54,234 nucleotides of DNA from Fusobacterium sp. DD2 (GCF_018205345.1 NZ_JADRHM010000007.1:1-54234), one strand, 5' to 3'; shown: positions 27,155-35,991, numbered from the stretch's first letter. Translations and numbers: made by a program. Notes: generated by a model from the letters alone, not told the origin.

Positions 27155-27832
27155 TTATCTAGTTATTTTTGATACAACATCCCCTTCTATCAGAATAAGT
27201 CCCTCTTTATAAAGCTCAAGTATTGAGAGAAATATATATATTAGATGCATTCTATTCTCTGCCTCTCTAAATAATGAATCAAAAGTTCTGTTCTCTTTAT
27301 ATAATTTTAAGTATAAACTATCCATCTCATCTTTTAAGGTATAGTTTTTATCAAGTTTCAGCTCCATAACCTCTTCTTCAAACTCCACAAGATACCTCTT
27401 ATAGGCACTATACAGGTCAGAAGCCTTAAGTTTTGATAAATCATACTCCTTAGGAGCTTTTTTAATTATCTTTCTACCCTCTCCTCTGGAATATGATATA
27501 TTGTATTCATTTTCAAGTTCTGCAAGTTTTAGTGAGACCTCTTTGAAAAGTTTATAATCTTCAAGTCTTCTTTTTAACTCCTTCTCCTTATTCTCCTCTT
27601 CATTTATTTGTAGAAGTGCAGAAGCCTTAATCTCTAAAAGCTCAGAAGCAATAACTAAAAATTCAACTTTTATTTTAAGATTCTCTTCCTTTGCCTCTTC
27701 TAAAACTGCCAAATATTCATCTATCAATTGAGAAATCTTAATCTCTGCAATCTTCACCTTTTTTTTATCTATAAGATGAAGAAGAAGATCCAAAGGACCT
27801 TCAAAGTTATCTATCTTCAGTACTATTTCCAT
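27155..27832 (-). CDS. scpA: Segregation and condensation protein A
   Basis: The kleisin subunit of the SMC-ScpAB condensin, which joins the SMC heads and organises the chromosome. The hallmark FEGPLDLLLHLI stands near the N-terminus; a winged-helix end (YLFLSILELYKEGL-like) closes the protein. About 225 aa. The frame extends to a GTG at 27844, but the ATG at 27832 has a GAGAGA site and is preferred. It overlaps the ribF 3' end. scpB is not in the window. Confidence 0.92.
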   Translation of the reverse strand: MEIVLKIDNFEGPLDLLLHLIDKKKVKIAEIKISQLIDEYLAVLEEAKEENLKIKVEFLVIASELLEIKASALLQINEEENKEKELKRRLEDYKLFKEVSLKLAELENEYNISYSRGEGRKIIKKAPKEYDLSKLKASDLYSAYKRYLVEFEEEVMELKLDKNYTLKDEMDSLYLKLYKENRTFDSLFREAENRMHLIYIFLSILELYKEGLILIEGDVVSKITR

Positions 27833-28766
27833 TATCTCTCTCACTTACAATATCTTTCCATTCCTGTACATCAGAAGCTATCTGAGCTTTTAATGTCTCA
27901 ATGGAATTAAATTTTCTCTCTTCTCTTAGGTATTTAATAAGCTCTACAGCTACAATCTTTCCATAGATAAGTCTGTCAAAGTTTAAAATATTTACCTCAA
28001 CGCTCTTTTCTCCTGGTTTAAGTGTTGGATTGACCCCAATATTTACAACTCCATCTCTATAGAAATCTTCTCCTTCAATTTTAACTCTTGCACCATATAT
28101 TCCAGTTTTTGGATAGATTCTCTGTGCAAGTTTTATATTTGCAGTTGGAAAACCTAAGATCTCTCCAGCAAGTTTTTTACCATGCACTACCTCTCCCATT
28201 ATTACAAAATAATGTCCAAGGTATCTATTTATATCCTCTATATTCCCATCTGATATCTGACTTCTTATAAATGTTGAACTAATAAGCTCTCCATCAAGAT
28301 AAACTGCTGGTATCTCATGAACTAATATCCCTCTTTCATTTCCAAGTTTGATTAAATCTCCTGTATCTGATTTACCTCCCTCACCAAATGAGAAGTTAAA
28401 TCCAACAAAGACCTCTACACTTCCTACTTTTTCCTTTAAAATATCTACAAACTCCTCTGCTGTAAGATCTGCAAACTCCCTGTTAAAAGGTTGTAATATA
28501 ACACAGTCTACACCTAGATTTTCAAGAAGATATAGTTTTTCCTCTATTGTATTGATACTTTTAGGAGCTCTATGCTTGTTTATAAGCTCCAAAGGGTGAC
28601 TTGAAAAAGTGAATACTACTGATGTACCACCTTTTTTCTTTGCAGTTTCCACTGCCTCTTTTATAAGTTTTTGATGTCCATAATGTACTCCATCAAATGT
28701 TCCAATAGCTACATATGTGTTCTTTAGATTTTCTTCCAACTCAAGTATATTTCTTATTATTCTCAT
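27807..28766 (-). CDS. ribF: Bifunctional riboflavin kinase/FAD synthetase
   Basis: Makes FMN from riboflavin and then FAD from FMN. The N-terminal FAD synthetase domain has the nucleotidyltransferase motif GTFDGVHYGHQ (23-33) and SSTFIRSQISDG (about 167-178). The C-terminal kinase domain has the GFPTANI motif and VVNIGVNPTL. At 319 aa it is of normal length. It overlaps whiA by four bases (ATGA) and scpA by about 26 bases, so translation of the three is probably coupled. Confidence 0.95.
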   Translation of the reverse strand: MRIIRNILELEENLKNTYVAIGTFDGVHYGHQKLIKEAVETAKKKGGTSVVFTFSSHPLELINKHRAPKSINTIEEKLYLLENLGVDCVILQPFNREFADLTAEEFVDILKEKVGSVEVFVGFNFSFGEGGKSDTGDLIKLGNERGILVHEIPAVYLDGELISSTFIRSQISDGNIEDINRYLGHYFVIMGEVVHGKKLAGEILGFPTANIKLAQRIYPKTGIYGARVKIEGEDFYRDGVVNIGVNPTLKPGEKSVEVNILNFDRLIYGKIVAVELIKYLREERKFNSIETLKAQIASDVQEWKDIVSERDNGNSTEDR

Positions 28767-29671
28767 TCTTCTTCCTCAGTTTCTTCCTTGATTAAATTAT
28801 TATATACATCTTCGATTCTTCTGAATCTATTTCTAACTCCTGATTTTGATATTCCTATCATATCAGCTATCTCCTGAAGTGAACTTTCAGGATTATCAAG
28901 TCTTACGTATGCTATTTCCTGCAGAACAGAACTTAGTGTATCAAGTCCTATTGTCTTTTCAATATAGTTTATCATTTTTATCTGGTTATTTCCAGTATTT
29001 AGTGTCTTTGTTTCATTGGCAACTTCCCAGTTCATCTCTCTTATAGTCTTATTCTTAAGATCTTTAATCATAGTCATCTCTTCATACTTAAAAAATGACT
29101 GAAGAGAACCTATAAGTACCATAATATCCATTATATCCTCTGAGTTACGAAGATATACCAGAGGTTTATTCCTCTTTTGTGTCTTAAATACTTTCTTACC
29201 CTTTTCCAAAAGAATATTGTAAAACTTATCTGCAGTTTCCTCATCATCCATAAAGAAATCCAGTGCATACTCTTTTTTAGGGTCCTTAATATATCCACAT
29301 GATAGAAATACCCCTCTTATAAATCCTTTAAGTATCTCCTCACTTGCAAGTATTATCTCATATGAGAAATTATGCATAATCTCATAGAATTTTTTAAATC
29401 CCTTCTGATTTGGAATAGCTATAATATATACATTATGCTCTCCCAATCTTTTGGATACCAGGTATTTTACCTCAATTTTAAGCTCTGTTGTCTCTCTTAT
29501 AAATTTATATATTCTCTTTGCAAGAGAGATATTTTCAAGACGAAGCTCTATTTTTTTATCATAAAATGCATTTTTACTGTGTAAAACAGCAGATATCTCT
29601 GCTGTTTTCTCCAGATCAGTTATTAAATCATTATTTAAAATCTCTAATTTGACATCATAGGTATAAGACAT
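28763..29671 (-). CDS. whiA: DNA-binding protein WhiA
   Basis: A 302-aa protein with a LAGLIDADG-like N-terminal domain (about 1-200) and a C-terminal helix-turn-helix (LQEIADMIGISKSGVRNRFRR). In Gram-positive bacteria WhiA affects cell division and chromosome segregation. It is usually beside yvcK/rapZ; here it sits between polA and ribF instead, and the chromosome-related gene scpA is in the same operon. Confidence 0.9.
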   Translation of the reverse strand: MSYTYDVKLEILNNDLITDLEKTAEISAVLHSKNAFYDKKIELRLENISLAKRIYKFIRETTELKIEVKYLVSKRLGEHNVYIIAIPNQKGFKKFYEIMHNFSYEIILASEEILKGFIRGVFLSCGYIKDPKKEYALDFFMDDEETADKFYNILLEKGKKVFKTQKRNKPLVYLRNSEDIMDIMVLIGSLQSFFKYEEMTMIKDLKNKTIREMNWEVANETKTLNTGNNQIKMINYIEKTIGLDTLSSVLQEIAYVRLDNPESSLQEIADMIGISKSGVRNRFRRIEDVYNNLIKEETEEEE

Positions 29672-29689
29672 CTTATCCTCCCTATAGAT

Positions 29690-32383
29690 TTATTTTGTTT
29701 CTGCCCAGTTTACTCCTATATTAGTATTTATCTCTAAAGGAACATCATTAAATTTTACACTATTTCTCATGATATTTTCAATATCCTTTTTATATTCTTC
29801 CACTTTTTCTTTCTTAATTTCAAATATAAGTTCGTCATGAACCTGTAGAAGAAGTGAGATTCCCTCTTTATCCTTCATATAATCATAAACAGCTATCATT
29901 ACTTTTTTGATTATTTCAGCAGCAGTACCTTGTATTACACTGTTTACTGCCATTCTTTCAGCCTGATTTTTAATGTTCTTATTTTTAGAATTGATTCCAT
30001 CTATGATTCTTCTTCTTCCAAAATAAGTTTCTGTAAATCCATTCTTTTCAGTCTGCTCAACTATTTCACGTTCAAATTCCTTAACTCTAGGATATTGATT
30101 GAAATACTTATCTATATACTCTCCAGCTTCTTTAGGTGTAATTCCAAGCTCTTTAGATAGTCCAAAAGCAGTCTTACCATATATGATACTGAAGTTAATT
30201 GTTTTAGCTATAATTCTTTGTTCTCTTCCAACCTCTACATCATCTGGAAGGTCAAATATCTTTCTTGCAGTTAAACTGTGAAGGTCTGCATTATTATTAT
30301 ACGCAGCTCTTAGATTTGCATCTCCAGAAAGTTGAGCTAGAACTCTAAGTTCTATTTGAGAGTAGTCAATTCCCATAAGTTCGCAACCACTTTCGGCTAC
30401 AAATCCCTGTCTTATCTTTATTCCCTCATCTGATTTTACAGGAATATTTTGAAGGTTTGGATCTGATGATGAAAGTCTTCCAGTTACAGTTCCTATCTGA
30501 TTGAATGTAGTGTGAATTCTATTTTCCTCATCTCTTAATTTTGGTATAGCATCAACATATGTATTTTTAAGTTTTGAAAGTTTTCTATAATCAAGTATAT
30601 ATGATGCAATCTCTGCTCCATTTGCTTTTAAAGTCTCTAAAACCTCCTCATTAGTTGAAAGTCCAGTTTTAGTCTTTTTAACAGGTGGAAGGTTAAGTTT
30701 AAAGAATAAAATCTCTGCAAGCTGTTTAGGAGAATTGATATTAAACTCCTCTCCTGCTATCTCATATATACTCTTTTGAAGCCCATCTAATGCATCTTCA
30801 AGTTCTTTTCCATATTTGCTGAAATACTCAGGATCTATCTTTATACCCTTTCTTTCCATAGCTGAAAGTATCTCAATAAGTGGCATCTCTATCTCATTTA
30901 ACACCTTTAGAAGATCTCTGTCATCTAGCTCTTCATGTAGTATCTTATATGATTCTAAAAGCCCATAAGATCTTTGAGTTACAAATTTACCATACTCATC
31001 TTCAGGTAGATTTTCTGGTTTTTCCTTTCCAAATTTATCTACATAACTTTGAAGTGGTGCATTTGTAAGTTTAGTAATAGGAAGTTCTACATCTTCAGTA
31101 GTTTGAGAGCTTATAAGGTGGTATCCTATCATAGCATCCATATCACAGTTTGATATTTTCATTCCCTGATTTAAGAACTTTTTCAGATTGTAAGTAATGA
31201 TTTTTCCCTTGTATCCGTCAAAAAATTCCTGAATATCAATATCTTCACTCTCCTCTTTCTTTTGAGGTTCCATACCAAATAGTGAGATATTTTCTCCTAT
31301 CTTACTTTCACTTTTCTTTGCAAATGGAAGATAGTAGTCGTTCTCTTCAGAACTTATTCCAATACCAAGATCTGTATAATATATACCTATTCTTCCAACT
31401 TTAGAAAGAGTCTTTTGCATCTTATCAAAATCTTTTTTATCCTTTATCAAAGCAAATACTCTTTCAACTTTTTTAACTGGAGCAGCACTTTCCTCTTCTC
31501 CCAGTCCAAGTTTTTTAATAAATACTTTAAATTCAAGCTCTTTAAAAAGCTCATATAGTTTTTCTCTATCCATTTTAAAGCCCATATTTTCAACTTTAAA
31601 ATCTATAGGTAGAGTCTTACAGATAGTAGCAAGTTTTCTACTTAGGAAAGCAAGCTCTTTGTCCTCTTCCATATTTTTAATTATTGTCTTACCAATTCCT
31701 GGAATCTCAGTAAGTTTATCTATATTTTCATAGACACCTTCAAGTGTTCCATACTTTTCAATCATTGGAATAGCCTTTTTAGGTCCAACTTTTCTTACAC
31801 CTGGAATACCGTCACTTGTATCTCCAATAAGTCCAAATAGCTCTATAATCTTGTCACTAGGTACACCTAGATGCTCTATTACATCATCATCTGTTGAAAG
31901 TATCTTAAATTTACCATCTGCACCTTGTCCTAAAAGTGCAATGTGGATATTTTCATCTAAGATCTGAGCCAGGTCTTTATCCCCTGTAATTACATATGTC
32001 TCTATTCCCTCATCTGAAAAATCCTTTGCAAGCGTTCCCAATACGTCGTCTGCCTCGTATCCTTCCACTTTATATCTATTGATATTTAAACAATCAAGAA
32101 GCTCTTCTATCCTTGGTATCTGTTTTAAAAGATCTTCAGGTACAGCCTCTCTATGTGCTTTATACTCTTTATATGCTTCACTTCTTTTAAGTGATGATCT
32201 CTTAACGTCAAAAGCCGCTCCAATATAATCAGGAGAAAATTCATTTATTATGCTCAATAAAGTATTTACAAATCCGTAAATAGCTCCTGTAGGTTCATTT
32301 TTTGTTCTAAAACTCATATTAGCATAGTAAGCTCTAAACATCATAGCACTTACATCCAATAATACCGCTCTTTTCTTTTCCAT
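29690..32383 (-). CDS. polA: DNA polymerase I
   Basis: Repair and Okazaki-fragment polymerase of 897 aa. Residues 1-290 are the 5'-3' exonuclease (EGYEADDVLGTLA, then GDKDLAQ). Residues 300-480 keep the 3'-5' exonuclease fold but not its catalytic residues: the DxE of motif I is replaced by IGIYYTDLG and the NLKYD motif by NLKKF. The polymerase domain has motif A (DYSQIELRVLAQLSGD), the O-helix (RIIAKTINFSIIYG) and motif C (QVHDELIFE). So proofreading is probably absent, as in Bacillus and Thermus enzymes. First gene of the operon ending with corA. Confidence 0.96.
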   Translation of the reverse strand: MEKKRAVLLDVSAMMFRAYYANMSFRTKNEPTGAIYGFVNTLLSIINEFSPDYIGAAFDVKRSSLKRSEAYKEYKAHREAVPEDLLKQIPRIEELLDCLNINRYKVEGYEADDVLGTLAKDFSDEGIETYVITGDKDLAQILDENIHIALLGQGADGKFKILSTDDDVIEHLGVPSDKIIELFGLIGDTSDGIPGVRKVGPKKAIPMIEKYGTLEGVYENIDKLTEIPGIGKTIIKNMEEDKELAFLSRKLATICKTLPIDFKVENMGFKMDREKLYELFKELEFKVFIKKLGLGEEESAAPVKKVERVFALIKDKKDFDKMQKTLSKVGRIGIYYTDLGIGISSEENDYYLPFAKKSESKIGENISLFGMEPQKKEESEDIDIQEFFDGYKGKIITYNLKKFLNQGMKISNCDMDAMIGYHLISSQTTEDVELPITKLTNAPLQSYVDKFGKEKPENLPEDEYGKFVTQRSYGLLESYKILHEELDDRDLLKVLNEIEMPLIEILSAMERKGIKIDPEYFSKYGKELEDALDGLQKSIYEIAGEEFNINSPKQLAEILFFKLNLPPVKKTKTGLSTNEEVLETLKANGAEIASYILDYRKLSKLKNTYVDAIPKLRDEENRIHTTFNQIGTVTGRLSSSDPNLQNIPVKSDEGIKIRQGFVAESGCELMGIDYSQIELRVLAQLSGDANLRAAYNNNADLHSLTARKIFDLPDDVEVGREQRIIAKTINFSIIYGKTAFGLSKELGITPKEAGEYIDKYFNQYPRVKEFEREIVEQTEKNGFTETYFGRRRIIDGINSKNKNIKNQAERMAVNSVIQGTAAEIIKKVMIAVYDYMKDKEGISLLLQVHDELIFEIKKEKVEEYKKDIENIMRNSVKFNDVPLEINTNIGVNWAETK

Positions 32384-32416
32384 AGTTTCCTCCTTGGATT
32401 TTACATTTACTAAAAT

Positions 32417-32422
32417 ATTATA
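32417..32422 (-). promoter_or_regulatory. Extended -10 promoter of the polA operon
   Basis: Minus-strand TGTTATAAT gives an extended -10 (TATAAT at 32417-32422) with no good -35. A GGAGGAAAC ribosome site follows before the polA ATG. Confidence 0.45.
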
Positions 32423-32625
32423 ACATAAAATTAAAGAATTAGTAATACACGAGATTACAAGGGTTGCAACTCACGCTAATACTCCTAGATATCGAGGTTC
32501 TAATCTTTTTTGCAGTTGTTTTCTAATACAACATAGGATAAGGACATCGCTATTATTCGACTTTCCATAATAGTTATACCCTCTTTTTTTATACTCAGGA
32601 TTATCAAGTGTTCTTAATTTTTTGT

Positions 32626-32656
32626 ATAAAAAAACCTCAGTAATGCTACTGAGGTT
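32626..32656 (-). terminator. Terminator of the abi gene
   Basis: A 10-bp perfect stem (AACCTCAGTA at 32633-32642, TACTGAGGTT at 32647-32656, loop ATGC) is followed on the minus strand by seven T. It lies six bases past the abi stop. The remaining 230 bases to polA hold no recognisable gene. Confidence 0.9.
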
Positions 32657-32661
32657 AAAAA

Positions 32662-33564
32662 TTATTTGTTCTTTAATATAGTCTCCCAATTTTCTGGAAA
32701 ACCAATGCATTTTATATCTATATATGAAGCAAACTCATTGAAAACATCTCTTATATCTATTATTATTTTATTATCCCATTCCTCTTTGTCTAAAACTAAA
32801 TATTTCATTACCAATACATAATCAAAAATTTTATTAGTAGTTATATTATTTTCTTTTTTCTTTGCTGGAGTGAAGATTACTTTTGAATTATATAATCTTG
32901 TATCATGTGCCAACATATTTCTAAATCTTCTCATTGCTTCTATCCAATTTGCCAATTGAAATTTACTACAATCATATTCTTTGGCTATTTTCTTTTGTGT
33001 AGGCGTATTTAATAAAGAATAAAAATTTTCTAAATTCCCCAATGTAAAAACTTCTATTGCTACCCATGTGGGATAATAACCTTGATAATTTTGCTTATGA
33101 TGTTGAATAAATGGCAAATCTTCATTATTATCTATATTCTTTTTTACATAACTTATAAACTTAGAATGTTTATCCTTATTTTCAAAATCTCTATCAAAAA
33201 AATAAGAAATATTCCCATTGGGATAATTATGTGAGAAATAATAGGAAATATTAGTTTTTAAACTTCTTTCTATCATTTCCATTGCATATAAAAATATGCT
33301 TCTCAATCTCATATCAAACTTAATTATTTTATATATATGATTAAAAGTTATACCATTTATATAATTATCACTATCTTTTTCCTTAAAGTTATGTAAATAT
33401 CCAGTAATATAATAATAATTTATTCTTTTTAATATTTGTAAAGCATATTCTCTGTCTTCTATAATCAAATTTCTTTTTTCTAATTTGTTTAACTGTTCTT
33501 CAAATGTTGTTGGTTGCTTTAACTGTGAACTAATGAAATCTATACTCCAATGATTTTCAACCAT
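32662..33564 (-). CDS. Abi_2/AbiF-like HEPN protein
   Basis: A 300-aa protein of the Abi_2 group (AbiD/AbiF), known from phage abortive infection. The N-terminal part has the usual PTTFEEQLNKLEKRNLII opening. A conserved helix carries EMIERSLKTNISYYFSH (96-112) and the end of the domain holds RNMLAHD, where Arg215 and His220 form the R-x4-H HEPN ribonuclease motif. It is predicted to cut RNA and stop growth on infection. It lies alone between polA and ssb with its own terminator. The region before it encodes a strong promoter and a small RNA, so it is probably the toxin half of an RNA-controlled pair. A GGGAGAG site lies right after the T8 tract. Confidence 0.88.
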   Translation of the reverse strand: MVENHWSIDFISSQLKQPTTFEEQLNKLEKRNLIIEDREYALQILKRINYYYITGYLHNFKEKDSDNYINGITFNHIYKIIKFDMRLRSIFLYAMEMIERSLKTNISYYFSHNYPNGNISYFFDRDFENKDKHSKFISYVKKNIDNNEDLPFIQHHKQNYQGYYPTWVAIEVFTLGNLENFYSLLNTPTQKKIAKEYDCSKFQLANWIEAMRRFRNMLAHDTRLYNSKVIFTPAKKKENNITTNKIFDYVLVMKYLVLDKEEWDNKIIIDIRDVFNEFASYIDIKCIGFPENWETILKNK

Positions 33565-33578
33565 CTTATTCTCTCCCT

Positions 33579-33641
33579 AAAAAAAACGACCCCAACATGG
33601 GCCACATGACATTGTCAGAGGTGTGAAGAGGTCTATATCAT
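33579..33641 (-). ncRNA. Putative small RNA antitoxin/guide-like RNA ahead of the Abi HEPN gene
   Basis: A transcript of about 60 nt is predicted from the promoter at 33648-33676 to an eight-T tract (33579-33586), 15 bases before the abi start. The ends can pair: GACCTC near the 5' end with GGGGTC next to the T tract. Inside, CACA-CCTC-TGAC-AAT-GTCA-TGTG folds as a hairpin with a bulged CCTC. A rival terminator-like hairpin is GGCCC/GGGTC (33588-33603), and the bulged CCTC could pair with GGGG as a pseudoknot. No ORF is inside. AbiF-type HEPN toxins with an upstream regulatory RNA have been reported and linked to the origin of Cas13; this matches that layout, but the role here is inferred. 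Confidence 0.65.
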
Positions 33642-33647
33642 ATTTAA

Positions 33648-33676
33648 ATTATATATGATATAACAGGATTTGTCAA
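33648..33676 (-). promoter_or_regulatory. Perfect consensus promoter for the abi-associated RNA
   Basis: TTGACA (33671-33676), exactly 17 bp, TATAAT (33648-33653): a full sigma-70 consensus, the strongest-looking protein-gene promoter in the window. The start of transcription should be near 33641, which leaves only about 60 bases before the T8 tract. Confidence 0.85.
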
Positions 33677-33718
33677 TAAATTTTCCAGTTATTAACTTCT
33701 CTACACTCCTTATAACCG

Positions 33719-33889
33719 CTATTTCCATTCGATTTTATTTTTTCTTTTATCACTTTCATTTTTGAGCATTATTAACTCTGGTTCTCTCGTACAGCCACAA
33801 ATGAAATTGCCTGTTTCTATCAAGTCTTCAAGAACCTTAGTTATAAAAAAAGAACAGAAAATTAGTCCAATATAAAATTGTAAGTAAAT
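33719..33889 (-). pseudogene. Open 3' gene remnant between abi and ssb
   Basis: A minus-strand frame of 56 codons without a start, ending in a plausible protein-like C-terminus (VLEDLIETGNFICGC, then TREPELIMLKNES). The CxC pair and charged end look coded, but no family is recognised. It overlaps the ssb promoter on the other strand. It may be the tail of a gene removed when the abi cassette arrived; chance is not excluded. Confidence 0.3.
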
Positions 33890-33906
33890 TTAAGATATGA
33901 TATAAT
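33878..33906 (+). promoter_or_regulatory. Promoter of ssb
   Basis: -35 TTGTAA (33878-33883), 17-bp spacer, -10 TATAAT (33901-33906) with the extended TG dinucleotide. A GGGAGG ribosome site follows at about 33941-33946. Confidence 0.7.
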
Positions 33907-33955
33907 AATGTTACTTAATTAATTAGGAATAAATTATTTTTGGGAGGTATATATA

Positions 33956-34417
33956 ATGAATACAATAATTCTTACTGGAAGATTAACAAGAGATCCAGAA
34001 TTGAAATTTGGGCAAAGTGGAAAAGCATACTCAAGATTTTCACTTGCTGTAGATAGAGCATTTTCAAAAGATGAAGTTGACTTTATAAACTGTGTTGCTT
34101 TTGGTAAAACAGCAGAATTAATAGGGGAATATTTAAGAAAAGGAAAAAAAGCTGGTGTAACAGGAAGACTTCAGATGAATAGATATGAATTCAATGGGGA
34201 GAAAAGAACTAGCTACGATGTTATCGTTGACACTGTAGAATTCTTAGAACCTAAAAATTCATCTGGTTCATACAATGGTCCAGACCCATATGAACCTTAT
34301 GAACCTGAATACTCAGCTCCAAAACCTACACAATCTCGTGCTGCTGAACCAGATTTCCACAGCGTACCAGATAATGATGTTAGTGAAACTGAAGACGATG
34401 ATGAATTCCCATTCTAG
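33956..34417 (+). CDS. ssb: Single-stranded DNA-binding protein
   Basis: A 153-aa SSB with an N-terminal OB fold (1-105) that opens with the typical NTIILTGRLTRDPEL. A flexible Pro/Glu-rich linker follows, then the acidic tip DDDEFPF that binds partner proteins. It is monocistronic: the gene has its own promoter and terminator and stands outside the usual rpsF-ssb-rpsR group, so it may be an extra copy. Position between an Abi gene and mcrBC is notable, but the sequence itself is ordinary. Confidence 0.95.
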   Translation: MNTIILTGRLTRDPELKFGQSGKAYSRFSLAVDRAFSKDEVDFINCVAFGKTAELIGEYLRKGKKAGVTGRLQMNRYEFNGEKRTSYDVIVDTVEFLEPKNSSGSYNGPDPYEPYEPEYSAPKPTQSRAAEPDFHSVPDNDVSETEDDDEFPF

Positions 34418-34435
34418 TTTGATATAAGAACTGAG

Positions 34436-34471
34436 ATAGCTTTCTATAGTGATATAGAAGGCTATTTTTTT
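34436..34471 (+). terminator. Terminator of ssb
   Basis: A 13-bp stem with one G-T pair (34436-34448 with 34453-34465, loop GTGA) is followed by seven T. It lies 18 bases past the ssb stop. Confidence 0.88.
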
Positions 34472-34490
34472 ATAAAAAATGATTCATGAT

Positions 34491-34648
34491 ATAAAAATAA
34501 AATTCACGGCATTAGAAATTGTTTCGTAATTTATGCAGCGAAACAGAATACAGAAAATTTGACTGTTTGAACGTAGTGAGTTTCAAATTTTCTTTCTGTA
34601 AGCAAAATAAATAGAAAGAATTGATAGCTTAGGGAATTTTATTTTTAT
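34491..34648 (+). repeat. Dispersed repeat, copy 3, with 15-bp terminal inverted repeats
   Basis: The 142-bp unit is 34499-34640. Here the ends extend outward as a perfect 15-bp inverted pair (ATAAAAATAAAATTC at 34491-34505 and its complement at 34634-34648). The inner stem differs from copy 2 but still pairs: ACAGAA with TTCTGT and GAAAATTTGA with TCAAATTTTC. Changes on both arms keep the pairing, which points to selection on a folded nucleic acid. It lies between ssb and mcrC. Confidence 0.9.
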
Positions 34649-34671
34649 GGATACAGCAACCTCATTTTTTT

Positions 34672-34703
34672 GTAAAAAAGCCTCCTATAATTTTAGGAGG
34701 CTT
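34672..34703 (-). terminator. Terminator of mcrBC
   Basis: A 10-bp perfect stem (AAGCCTCCTA at 34678-34687, TAGGAGGCTT at 34694-34703) is followed on the minus strand by six T. It lies just past the mcrC stop. Confidence 0.88.
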
Positions 34704-34711
34704 AAATAAAA

Positions 34712-35986
34712 CTAATTATTATTATAAGACATTTGTAAATGACTTAACAAATTATTTATACTTTGTTCCATATCTTTCAAATCTATAAAGCATATCCTTA
34801 CATTAATATCATGCCCGATATAGCTAATCTCATCATCAGTTATGCCACTCTTGGGATAAAGCAAAAATATATTCTCACAATTATAGAGCTTGGAATAGGC
34901 AAACATCTGATACATATCCCCTTGAGAAATTCCATAATTTGACATATCATTACTAAGTATTTTCCATTTTGTATCCATTATTCCAATAGTTTTTCCATCC
35001 TTTTTAATAACAATATCAGGAATCAATCTAAAACTTCTAGGCTCATCAAAGAGATATTTCCCTTTTGCCTGTAAAGTAACTTCATACCCAAACTCTGCAA
35101 ATTTTTTCTTTATCCATTTTCCAACATAAGCTTCAAATAGCTGCTCCATTGGGAAGAGTAAAGCCCTTGTACTATTATCACCTGAAACTGATGAAAAACT
35201 TTTATCCTTTAATATTATCCAGGACCAATCTATAATACTCTTATAGTGCTTATTCTTTCTGCTTATTACAATCTCTTTGAATTCTTTTTCAATATTTTTC
35301 GTATCTTTAACTCTATCAAAATGTGGAAGCAGTCTTATTGCCAATTTCTGATTTTTAGCATTCCTTGAAATCTTTCTCAATCTCTCTATGCATCTTTTCA
35401 TGACCCTATTTTCAGCTATATCCATATTGTACTCATCAAATTGCATCCTGGTTTTATCTTTTCTGTTGAAATTTTCTTTTACATGTGTAGTTATCTGAAA
35501 TTTCCCTCTGAAAAATCTAAGATTATCTTCCATATTTACATAATCAGATACCAATCCTCTTTTTACTATCTCCATTGCTTCTACAAGATACATGTTGATA
35601 AATATCTCAAAAATATTCATTTCATAGGCTCTTGTGTTGGCACTTCTATATATTTTCATGGGGAATCTGTCCATAGCCTTTATCATATTCATTAAAATTT
35701 CTCTTGTTTCATTAAAGCTATTATATCCAGCTATTTTAGGTAATATCTCTATTTGAAAGCTATTTCCCAGTTCTATTACCCCTACATAGTTTTGAATCTG
35801 AATATATTCTCCAATTTCCCTGTGATAACCTATATCAAAAAAACTTAATGGGCTATCTTCTCCAATATTTTCTTTTGTAAATATAAATCTTTTTAACTTT
35901 TCAAATTCCACTTTTTCAACAAAGCTATCCAATTGGCTGTTAAAACTATGAATTCTATCATACTCCCTAACTACTATTTTTTTCAT
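34712..35986 (-). CDS. mcrC: McrC, nuclease subunit of the McrBC restriction system
   Basis: The endonuclease partner of McrB, which cuts DNA with modified cytosines between two recognition sites. About 424 aa. The C-terminal PD-(D/E)xK nuclease is visible as IPDIVIKKDG followed by IMDTKWK. The N-terminal part has the family look (IGEYIQIQNYVGVIEL, QIEILPKI). The frame extends to a TTG at 35995 that overlaps the mcrB stop. AAGGA sits directly before that TTG and nine bases before the ATG at 35986, so the ATG is preferred. Translation is coupled to mcrB. Confidence 0.92.
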   Translation of the reverse strand: MKKIVVREYDRIHSFNSQLDSFVEKVEFEKLKRFIFTKENIGEDSPLSFFDIGYHREIGEYIQIQNYVGVIELGNSFQIEILPKIAGYNSFNETREILMNMIKAMDRFPMKIYRSANTRAYEMNIFEIFINMYLVEAMEIVKRGLVSDYVNMEDNLRFFRGKFQITTHVKENFNRKDKTRMQFDEYNMDIAENRVMKRCIERLRKISRNAKNQKLAIRLLPHFDRVKDTKNIEKEFKEIVISRKNKHYKSIIDWSWIILKDKSFSSVSGDNSTRALLFPMEQLFEAYVGKWIKKKFAEFGYEVTLQAKGKYLFDEPRSFRLIPDIVIKKDGKTIGIMDTKWKILSNDMSNYGISQGDMYQMFAYSKLYNCENIFLLYPKSGITDDEISYIGHDINVRICFIDLKDMEQSINNLLSHLQMSYNNN

Positions 35987-35991
35987 AGTTA

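Noticed and set aside
32471-32710. A 79-aa minus-strand open frame between abi and polA
   Set aside because: It overlaps the abi 3' end and runs through the abi terminator hairpin; composition is not convincing and there is no ribosome site.
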